Shown one piece after another: positions 1 to 4,784 of a stretch of 5,127 nt of DNA. A program made the translations under genes and the position numbers. The notes below the pieces were generated by a model. It did not search any database, was not told the DNA's origin, and was given only the letters and a program-made list of their open reading frames with translations. The DNA is from Rubrobacter sp. (lineage in GTDB: Bacteria; Actinomycetota; Rubrobacteria; Rubrobacterales; Rubrobacteraceae): the NCBI GenBank assembly GCA_020253895.1, contig JADDKG010000285.1:1-5127 (forward strand). Reading direction: 5' to 3'. Position 1 is the first letter of the stretch. Each line of letters starts with the position of its first letter.

Positions 1-822
1 CGGGCGCTCGGGGTGCCGGTCATCGCCACCGGGTTCGCCGGCGGGCGCAACGGGGACGCCATCCGCGACGGGCTCTCCGCGGCGGCGATCCCTTTCGACC
101 TCATCGAGATAAAGGGACAGTCCCGCACCTCCATCGCGCTCATAGACCCCATGGGCCAGACCCAGACCGAGATCAACGAGTACGGCCCGGAGGTAGAGCC
201 CGAGGAGCAGGCCGAGTTCCGGCGGCACTTCGAGCATCTGCTCGAGTATGCCACCGCGGTGGTCTTCGCCGGCAGCCTCCCACCCAACATGGAGGAGGGC
301 TTTCTGGTCGAGCTGGTGGAGGAGGCCCGGGAGAGGGGGCTCTACACCGTGGTCGACTCCACGCCGACCGTGCTCAAGGCCGCCCTCAAGGCCTGCCCGT
401 CTCTCGTCAGCCCCAACCAGCACGAGGCCGAGAGCGTCGTCGGCTTCGACTTTATAGAGGAGGAGGACTACCTGCGGGGGCTGGCGAGGCTGGTGGAGAT
501 GGGGGCCCGCCACGCCTGCATCACCTCCCGCGAGGGCCACTCCTACCTGACCACCCGCGAGGGCATCCTTTCGGCCCGGGCCCCGATGGTCGAGCGGGTC
601 TCCACCATCGGCAGCGGGGACGCCTATCTCGCCGGGCTTCTGGCCGGGCTGCTGCACCGGCACTACGCTCCTCCGGAGGCGGTCAAGCTCGCGGCGGGCT
701 GCGCCGCGGCCAACGCCGAGACCCTGGGGGCGGGGGTCTTCGACGTGCGCCGGGCCCAGGAGCTTGCCGGGGCCGTGAAGGTCGAGACCGTCTCCTTCCA
801 GCAGGGAGCGAACAGGGCGTAG
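1..822 (+). CDS. PfkB-family sugar-phosphate kinase, 1-phosphofructokinase-like (5' partial)
   Basis: The reading frame is open from base 1 and its true start lies upstream; 273 residues are visible, so roughly 35-40 N-terminal residues of a ~310-residue family member are missing. The family phosphorylates fructose-1-phosphate, tagatose-6-phosphate or a related sugar phosphate with ATP in the cytoplasm. Seen directly: the ATGFAGGRNG stretch near the left edge, the TEINEYGP motif typical of the 1-phosphofructokinase/tagatose-6-phosphate kinase branch, FAGSLPP, a VDSTP strand followed by SPNQHEAE (compare KPNxxE in the family), and the C-terminal PfkB signature with the anion-hole/catalytic GSGDAYLAG (GSGD at 610-621; the Asp at 619-621 is the expected catalytic base). 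The exact substrate cannot be read from this fragment. A GTG at 13 is in frame but lies inside the conserved fold, so it is not the start. The next gene has its own promoter, so this may be the last gene of its operon. Confidence 0.88.
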   Translation, partial: RALGVPVIATGFAGGRNGDAIRDGLSAAAIPFDLIEIKGQSRTSIALIDPMGQTQTEINEYGPEVEPEEQAEFRRHFEHLLEYATAVVFAGSLPPNMEEGFLVELVEEARERGLYTVVDSTPTVLKAALKACPSLVSPNQHEAESVVGFDFIEEEDYLRGLARLVEMGARHACITSREGHSYLTTREGILSARAPMVERVSTIGSGDAYLAGLLAGLLHRHYAPPEAVKLAAGCAAANAETLGAGVFDVRRAQELAGAVKVETVSFQQGANRA

Positions 823-838
823 GAGATCTCCCGGGCGG

Positions 839-847
839 TGTTAGAAT
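839..847 (+). promoter_or_regulatory. Extended -10 promoter for thioredoxin
   Basis: TG at 839-840, one base, then TAGAAT at 842-847 gives a full extended -10 element (TGnTAGAAT; the hexamer matches TATAAT at five of six positions). It lies just after the kinase stop codon and predicts transcription starting near 854. No good -35 hexamer is seen at 16-18 bp spacing, which is acceptable for an extended -10 promoter. Confidence 0.5.
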
Positions 848-863
848 AGCCGGGTTCGGACCA

Positions 864-893
864 TCGTCGAAGCGACGGAGGTAAGAGAGGTGA
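864..893 (+). promoter_or_regulatory. Thioredoxin leader: small hairpin abutting a split Shine-Dalgarno region
   Basis: CGTCG (865-869), loop AAG, CGACG (873-877) form a perfect 5-bp stem with a possible outer T-G pair (864/878). It overlaps the first G residues of GGAGG (877-881). That Shine-Dalgarno core sits 12 nt before the ATG at 894, longer than usual. A second SD-like run, GAGAGGTGA at 885-893, directly touches the start codon and would be too close. The ribosome-binding site assignment to 877-881 is therefore reasonable but not ideal, and the hairpin could partly mask it. Confidence 0.4.
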
Positions 894-1205
894 ATGGCGG
901 TCAAGGATGTAACCGACGACACCTTCAAGAGCGAGGTGCTCGACTCTGACAAGCCGGTCATCGTGGACTTCTGGGCGCCGTGGTGCGCGCCGTGCAAGCG
1001 GGTGGCCCCGGTGCTCGAGGAGCTTTCGGAGTCCCGCGAGGACGTGAAGTTCGTCAAGATCAACGTCGACGACAACCCTAACACCACCCTCAACTACAGC
1101 GTCACCAGCATACCCACCATCGCCCGGTTCGAGAGCGGGCAGATCACCCGCCGGGCGGTAGGGGCGCTGCCCAAGCAGCAGCTCATGGAGCAACTCGACC
1201 TCTAA
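894..1205 (+). CDS. trxA: Thioredoxin
   Basis: A 103-residue single-domain thioredoxin, the normal family length, with no signal peptide, hence a cytoplasmic dithiol-disulfide oxidoreductase reduced by thioredoxin reductase. Seen: VDFWAPWCAPCK with redox cysteines C31 and C34, the buried acidic residue D25 (equivalent to E. coli Asp26), the cis-proline loop SIPT (P74), and the closing strand FESGQITRRAVGALPK. The dipeptide between the cysteines is Ala-Pro instead of the canonical Gly-Pro, a variation that occurs in some bacterial thioredoxins and may shift redox potential. The ATG at 894 is chosen because it begins exactly at the conserved N-terminus and follows GGAGG. No thioredoxin reductase gene is in view; groES follows 105 bp downstream, with no terminator between them. 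Confidence 0.95.
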   Translation: MAVKDVTDDTFKSEVLDSDKPVIVDFWAPWCAPCKRVAPVLEELSESREDVKFVKINVDDNPNTTLNYSVTSIPTIARFESGQITRRAVGALPKQQLMEQLDL

Positions 1206-1234
1206 TTGCGTCCCCGGTACCGTAAGGGTAGAAT
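1206..1234 (+). promoter_or_regulatory. Promoter for groES (-35 TTGCGT, 17 bp, -10 TAGAAT)
   Basis: TTGCGT at 1206-1211 begins at the first base after the thioredoxin stop; a 17-bp spacer leads to TAGAAT at 1229-1234. The -35 matches the consensus only in TTG, but spacing is ideal and the -10 is the same hexamer as the thioredoxin promoter. Predicted start of transcription is near 1241, giving a leader of about 70 nt. A vegetative sigma factor of the sigma-70 class is inferred. Confidence 0.5.
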
Positions 1235-1240
1235 CTGCAC

Positions 1241-1251
1241 CGGATAATCCG
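1241..1251 (+). promoter_or_regulatory. Short palindrome at the predicted groES transcription start
   Basis: CGGAT-A-ATCCG is a perfect 5-bp inverted repeat around a single A, placed at the predicted +1. It could be an operator half-site pair, but so short a palindrome can arise by chance. It does not resemble CIRCE or the HspR box. Confidence 0.2.
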
Positions 1252-1293
1252 TGGGCTCGTGACGCCCAGGGGGTAGTGCAAGGTAGGACAGGC

Positions 1294-1303
1294 AAAAGGA
1301 GGT
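1294..1303 (+). promoter_or_regulatory. Strong ribosome binding site of groES
   Basis: AAAAGGAGGT is a near-complete match to the anti-Shine-Dalgarno sequence, ending GGAGG 8 nt before the ATG at 1311. It is the best ribosome binding site in the window and suggests high-level translation, as expected for a chaperonin. Confidence 0.85.
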
Positions 1304-1310
1304 ATGCACC

Positions 1311-1577
1311 ATGAAGTTCAAGCCTCTAGGTGAGCGCGCGCTGGTGAAGCTCGTCGAGCGGGAGGAGAAGACTCCTTCGGGCATCGTGCTCCCCGACACC
1401 GCCAAGGAGAAGCCGCAGACGGCCGAGGTCATCGCGGTGGGCGATGCCGAGGACATCAAGGTCAAGGAGGGCGATATCGTCGTCTTCGCCAAGTACTCGG
1501 GGACCGAGATCAGCCTCAACGGCGAGGACTACATGATCCTCGACGCCGACGACATCCTGGGGGTGGTCGAGGAGTAG
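1311..1577 (+). CDS. groES: Co-chaperonin GroES (Hsp10), short form
   Basis: An 88-residue protein matching the GroES fold from end to end: MKFKPLGERALVK at the N-terminus, the mobile loop around residues 17-34 (EEKTPSGIVLPDTAKEK) with the IVL tripeptide (25-27) that docks on GroEL, the EGDIVVFAKYSGTEI strand pair, and the C-terminal DADDILGVVEE. GroES caps the GroEL folding chamber as a heptamer in the cytoplasm. Usual bacterial length is 94-97 residues. The shortage lies at one place: between AVG (42-44) and VKEGD (51-55), where most bacteria have a longer GxGRxxxxGxxxxL roof hairpin, only about seven residues remain. No groEL follows; the next gene encodes an amidase-like protein, so groEL must be elsewhere. 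No CIRCE repeat (TTAGCACTC-N9-GAGTGCTAA) occurs in the leader. The start is fixed by the strong ribosome binding site. Confidence 0.95.
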   Translation: MKFKPLGERALVKLVEREEKTPSGIVLPDTAKEKPQTAEVIAVGDAEDIKVKEGDIVVFAKYSGTEISLNGEDYMILDADDILGVVEE

Positions 1578-1603
1578 GACCGCGCACATAGCTCGACGGG
1601 CGG

Positions 1604-1630
1604 GCGCCGGGATGCCGAGGCACCCGGCGC
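1604..1630 (+). terminator. Strong GC-rich hairpin after groES, poor U-tract
   Basis: GCGCCGGG (1604-1611) pairs perfectly with CCCGGCGC (1623-1630). Past a bulged A (1612), TGC (1613-1615) pairs with GCA (1620-1622) around a CGAG tetraloop, giving 11 pairs in all. The following bases, TCCCTCGTTGGGG, contain few Ts, so this is not a classic intrinsic terminator. In high-GC actinobacteria, hairpins without U-tracts are often proposed to stop polymerase or to protect the mRNA 3' end; either is possible here. Confidence 0.5.
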
Positions 1631-1684
1631 TCCCTCGTTGGGGTGTCCGGTGCGGGCCTCTGGCGTCGAGATACCGGGTGTGAG

Positions 1685-2764
1685 ATGCGTACGCTCAGGA
1701 GGGGAGACCGGGGGCGAGATGTCGTGGACCTGCAGACCCGCCTGCAGGCGCTGGGCTTCGAGCTCGGGAACCGGGGCATAGACGGGGTCTTCCGGGAGGA
1801 GACGGAGCTGGCCGTCCGGGCCTTCCAGCAACGGGTCGGTATCCTGGCCGACGGTCAGGTGGGGCCGGTGACCTGGAGAGAGCTGGTGGAGGCCGGCTAC
1901 CGGCCCGGGGGGAGGCTGCTCTACCTGCGGCAGCCGCCCTTCCGGGGGGCCGACGTGATGGAGATGCAGCGGATGCTCAACGATCTGGGCTTCGACCCCG
2001 GCGCGGTCAACGGCCTCTTCGACGAGCGCACCGCCCGCGCCGTGCGCGACTTCCAGAAGAACGCCGGGCTGCAGCCCGACGGTGTGGTGGACGGCGCGGT
2101 CTTCAAGACCCTGAGCATCTACGCCGCCCAGACGCTGGGCACCCATCAGATCCCGGACAAGAACGACGGCTACTTCCCGGAGGACCTCTTCTCCGGGACC
2201 ATCGTCATAGACGCCGCCCACGGCGGCCCCGACCGGGGGCACGTGGTCCCGGGTGGCCTCTCCGAGGCCGACCTCAACCTGGCCGTCGCCCACGAGCTCG
2301 CCCAGATCCTGCCCGCCCGCGAGGTGCTTCTCACCCGGAGCGACGACGAGGGGGTCTCGCAGGCCGACCGGGCCTTTCTCGCCAACACCTCTGGGGCGAA
2401 GATGATCATATCGCTCCATCACGCCTATCATCCGAACCCGGAGGCCCGCGGCACCGCCTCCTTCTACTTCGAGCGGCTGGGCTACCGCTCGCACCGGGGA
2501 CGGATGGCGGCCGCCTATCTGCAGCGGGGGGTGAGCCGGGCCCTGGGCACAAAGGACATCGGGGAGTTCGGCCGCTCGTACGACATCCTGCGGGAGACCA
2601 ACATCCCGGCGGTGATGATCGAGATCCTCCACCTCTCCAACCCGGAGGAGCGGCGGCTGGCCTCCGACCGCTACTACCCGGCCGCCGTGGCCGAGGCGAT
2701 AACCAACGCCCTGGAGCAGTACGCCAGCCGGGACCGGCGGTTTATCGCCGTCTCCTCCGGCTGA
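1685..2764 (+). CDS. CwlM-like protein: two PG-binding domains plus Amidase_3 (N-acetylmuramoyl-L-alanine amidase fold)
   Basis: Starting at the ATG at 1685, the protein has 359 residues. Two PG_binding_1 repeats cover about residues 5-70 ([14 protein letters not shown], then [26 protein letters not shown]) and 85-143 ([36 protein letters not shown]). An Amidase_3 domain spans about 172-346. The zinc and catalytic positions expected for this fold are present: H179 in DAAHGG, E194 in SEADLNL, H245 (or H246) in ISLHHAY, and E313 in [12 protein letters not shown]. No signal peptide or membrane segment precedes the first domain, so the protein appears cytoplasmic. Order of domains, lack of export signal and segments such as [13 protein letters not shown] recall mycobacterial CwlM, which regulates MurA and sits beside thioredoxin genes; this comparison is from memory. 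A GTG at 1643 would add 14 unconserved residues and has no ribosome binding site; 1685 begins exactly at the first domain, though its upstream GGGTGTGAG is also only a weak match. Confidence 0.85.
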   Translation: MRTLRRGDRGRDVVDLQTRLQALGFELGNRGIDGVFREETELAVRAFQQRVGILADGQVGPVTWRELVEAGYRPGGRLLYLRQPPFRGADVMEMQRMLNDLGFDPGAVNGLFDERTARAVRDFQKNAGLQPDGVVDGAVFKTLSIYAAQTLGTHQIPDKNDGYFPEDLFSGTIVIDAAHGGPDRGHVVPGGLSEADLNLAVAHELAQILPAREVLLTRSDDEGVSQADRAFLANTSGAKMIISLHHAYHPNPEARGTASFYFERLGYRSHRGRMAAAYLQRGVSRALGTKDIGEFGRSYDILRETNIPAVMIEILHLSNPEERRLASDRYYPAAVAEAITNALEQYASRDRRFIAVSSG

Positions 2765-2788
2765 CAGTCCTCCGCCTGCTGCTATAAT
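2761..2788 (+). promoter_or_regulatory. Near-consensus promoter for tRNA-Pro, overlapping the upstream stop codon
   Basis: CTGACA (2761-2766, five of six to TTGACA), 16-bp spacer, and a perfect TATAAT (2783-2788). The TGA stop of the preceding gene (2762-2764) lies inside the -35 box. Transcription is expected to start around 2794-2796, only 4-6 nt before the mature tRNA. This is the closest match to the sigma-70 consensus in the window, fitting a stable RNA gene. Confidence 0.8.
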
Positions 2789-2790
2789 AT

Positions 2791-2803
2791 CCCGACAGTC
2801 GGG
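2791..2803. repeat. 13-bp palindrome across the 5' end of tRNA-Pro
   Basis: CCCGAC-A-GTCGGG is a perfect 6-bp inverted repeat. Its left arm with the preceding T (TCCCGAC, 2790-2796) is also a direct copy of TCCCGAC at 2868-2874, the 3' strand of the tRNA acceptor stem plus the next base. The right arm is the 5' acceptor strand. It covers the predicted transcription start. Meaning is unknown. Confidence 0.6.
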
Positions 2804-2873
2804 ACGTAGCGCAGCCTGGTAGCGCGCCTCGTTCGGGACGAGGAGGTCGGAGGTTCAAATCCTCTCGTCCCGA
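2800..2873 (+). tRNA. tRNA-Pro, anticodon CGG
   Basis: A complete 74-nt cloverleaf can be drawn. The acceptor stem CGGGACG pairs fully with CGTCCCG, including the C1-G72 pair and discriminator A73 that mark bacterial tRNA-Pro. The D stem is GCGC/GCGC with a GG-containing loop; the anticodon stem CCTCG/CGAGG holds the loop TTCGGGA, with anticodon CGG at 2834-2836; the T arm is GGAGG-TTCAAAT-CCTCT with one G-U pair. It reads the codon CCG, which is frequent in this GC-rich genome. CCA is not encoded: the bases after A73 are CTT, so CCA must be added by the nucleotidyltransferase. No intron is present. Confidence 0.96.
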
Positions 2874-2874
2874 C

Positions 2875-2884
2875 TTTCTTTTTT
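2875..2884 (+). terminator. T-rich tract after tRNA-Pro, likely transcription end
   Basis: TTTCTTTTTT begins two bases after the discriminator base, in a genome where T-runs are rare. No separate hairpin stands before it, but the tRNA T arm and acceptor stem directly upstream could play that part. It lies between the converging tRNA and ABC-F genes and would protect the latter from antisense transcription. In the opposite direction the tract reads as A, so it would not terminate the ABC-F transcript. Confidence 0.45.
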
Positions 2885-2891
2885 GCCTTCC

Positions 2892-4784
2892 TTACAGGCC
2901 GGCCTCTTCGGCCTCCTCCATGAGCTCTCCCCAGTCGGCGTAGAGCCGCTCCAGCATGCCCTTCAGCTCCCGGTGCTCCAGGACGACCTCGCGGGAGCGC
3001 CTGCCGTCGGCGTAGAGTTCGGCGGTGGCGAGCTCCTTCTCCAGACGGTTGATCCTCCGCTCGACCGCCTCTATCTCCCCCTCCACGGCCACCAGCCGGG
3101 CGGCGAGGACGCTCTGCTCCCGGCTCTGGCCCGGGCGTACCCGGCGCCGGTGCGCCCTCCTCCTGCCGCCCGGCTCCCTGGCCTCCACCCGCCGGTGCGA
3201 GCGGTAGTAGTCGTACCCGCCGGGGTAGTCGTGGAGCCTGCCGCCCTCCAGCTCTATAACGCGGCTCGCCACCCGGCGCAGCAGGTAGCGGTCGTGGGAG
3301 ATGATGAGCACGGTCCCGCCGTACCCCGCCAGCGCCTCCTCGAGGGCCTCGCGGGAGGGGATATCCAGGTTGTTCGTCGGCTCGTCCAGGAGCAGGAAGT
3401 TGGCCTCCCCCGCGACTATCTCGGCGAGCGCGAGCCGGCTCCTCTCGCCGCCGGAGAGGGAGGCTACCTTCTTGAAGACCTCATCACCGGAGAAGAGAAA
3501 GGCCCCGAGGAGGTCGCGCGCGTCCTCGGGATCAAGGCCGGTCTTGTCCATGGTCTCCCGCAGGAGGGTCTTCCCGTCGTCGAGGCCGGTGAGCTGCTGG
3601 TCCTGGTAGGCGGGCCGTACGTTGTGGCCGAGGCTCACGCTGCCCCTCCGGGGTGACAGCTCCCCGGCCGCCAGGCGCATCAGCGTGCTCTTGCCAACCC
3701 CGTTGGGCCCGACGAGCGCCACCTTTTCGCCGCGCTCGATGACGAGGTTGGCCTCCGAGAGCACGGTCTCCCCGTCCTCGTGGGCGTACTCCACGTCCTC
3801 CATCTCCAGCACCACCCGCCCCGAGCGCGCGGCCCCGCCGAGGTCCAGCCGCATCTCCCTGCGGGATCTCCTCGGGGGTTCCAGCTTCTCCATCCTGTCC
3901 AGGAGCTTCTGCTTGCTCTTGGCCTGGCTCGCCTTGCGGGCCTTGGCCCGGTTCTTCTCGATAAACCGCTCCAGCTGGGCCCTACGCTCGGAGTTGGCCT
4001 TGGCCTTGCGGGCGAGCCGCTCTTCCCGGGCGGCCTTCTCCGCGGCGTAGCGGGTGTAGTTGCCGGGGTAGCGCTCCAGGCGCCCGTCCTCAAGCTCCAG
4101 TATGGAGTCGGCCACGGCGTCCAGAAAGTGGCGGTCGTGGGAGACTACGAGCACCGCGCTGGAGAGCCCCTTCAGGAAGTCCTCCAACCACTCCATGGCC
4201 TTGAGGTCCAGGTGGTTCGTAGGCTCGTCGAGCAGGAGGAGATCCGGCTCCTCAAGCAGGAGCCTGGCCAGGGCTATGCGGCTCTGCTCCCCGCCGGAGA
4301 AGGAGGACAGGGGACGCTTCCAGTCCCCGGGGTCGAACCCGAGCCCCGAGATGGCCGAGGCAGCCCGCGCCCGGTAGCTGTAGCCCCCGTCGCGCTCGAA
4401 CTCCCCCTGCAACCGCCCGTAGCGCTCCAGGAGCTCCTCGGAAGGCTCCTCTGCTATGCGCTCCTCGAGCTCTCTAAGCTCCGCCTCGCGCCGCATCAGG
4501 GGCCTGAACGCCGAGACTATCTCTTCCTCCAGCGTGACCCTGCCACGCTCTCCCGCGTAGAGGCCCTGGTCGGTCATCCCCACCCGGGCCCCTCCCGGGT
4601 ACTCCACCGAGCCCGCATCCGGCCGGAGGCGGCCGGCGAGTATCTCGAGGAGGGTGGTCTTGCCGGCCCCGTTGCGCCCCACGAGCCCGACCTTCTCCCC
4701 GGACTCTATGGCGAGCGAGGCCCCCGAGAGTACCCGGAGGTCTCCCTGGTGCTTTACGAGGTTGCTTGCGACAATCACCTTCAT
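2892..4784 (-). CDS. ABC-F family ATPase (ribosome-associated, Uup/YdiF/YheS-like)
   Basis: A 630-residue protein with two fused ABC ATPase domains and no membrane segments, the hallmark of ABC-F proteins, which bind the ribosomal E site and relieve or regulate stalled translation. Domain 1: Walker A GRNGAGKTT (36-44), signature FSGGEQ (162-167), Walker B LLLLDEPTNHLD ending at 193, switch His216. The linker between domains (about 245-310) is long, charged and helical, as expected for the P-site tRNA interaction motif. Domain 2: Walker A GPNGVGKST (359-367), signature LSGGER (443-448), Walker B LLLDEPTNNLD ending at 474, switch His497. Both sites keep the catalytic Glu (E187, E468), so both should hydrolyse ATP. 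The C-terminus adds an Arg-rich stretch (about 530-555) and a predicted coiled coil (about 557-627), as in Uup/YdiF-type members. The ATG at 4784 starts at the conserved N-terminus; a GTG at 4829 would add 15 residues and lie upstream of the promoter. Whether it is housekeeping or gives antibiotic resistance cannot be decided. Confidence 0.95.
   Translation of the reverse strand: MKVIVASNLVKHQGDLRVLSGASLAIESGEKVGLVGRNGAGKTTLLEILAGRLRPDAGSVEYPGGARVGMTDQGLYAGERGRVTLEEEIVSAFRPLMRREAELRELEERIAEEPSEELLERYGRLQGEFERDGGYSYRARAASAISGLGFDPGDWKRPLSSFSGGEQSRIALARLLLEEPDLLLLDEPTNHLDLKAMEWLEDFLKGLSSAVLVVSHDRHFLDAVADSILELEDGRLERYPGNYTRYAAEKAAREERLARKAKANSERRAQLERFIEKNRAKARKASQAKSKQKLLDRMEKLEPPRRSRREMRLDLGGAARSGRVVLEMEDVEYAHEDGETVLSEANLVIERGEKVALVGPNGVGKSTLMRLAAGELSPRRGSVSLGHNVRPAYQDQQLTGLDDGKTLLRETMDKTGLDPEDARDLLGAFLFSGDEVFKKVASLSGGERSRLALAEIVAGEANFLLLDEPTNNLDIPSREALEEALAGYGGTVLIISHDRYLLRRVASRVIELEGGRLHDYPGGYDYYRSHRRVEAREPGGRRRAHRRRVRPGQSREQSVLAARLVAVEGEIEAVERRINRLEKELATAELYADGRRSREVVLEHRELKGMLERLYADWGELMEEAEEAGL

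Noticed and set aside
663..1295. Minus-strand open frames over the kinase end and thioredoxin
   Set aside because: They are antisense to well-supported genes and have no recognisable domain or ribosome binding site.
1206..1310. Possible CIRCE or HspR operator before groES
   Set aside because: Neither TTAGCACTC/GAGTGCTAA nor CTTGAGT/ACTCAAG arms are present, even allowing a few mismatches.
1643..1684. Upstream GTG start for the CwlM-like gene
   Set aside because: The 14 added residues lack similarity to the PG-binding domain, no ribosome binding site precedes the GTG, and the ATG at 1685 falls exactly at the domain start.
1529..2632. Long open frame on the minus strand (367 codons) across groES end and the CwlM-like gene
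   Set aside because: It lies opposite a gene with clear domains, its translation shows no family motif and is of the low-complexity kind produced by GC-rich codon bias on the opposite strand.
2790..2884. tRNA-Pro as the attachment site of an integrated element
   Set aside because: Only a 7-base repeat is found, and it is just ten or so bases upstream; no integrase, no second longer tRNA 3' copy, and the neighbouring genes look like core chromosome.
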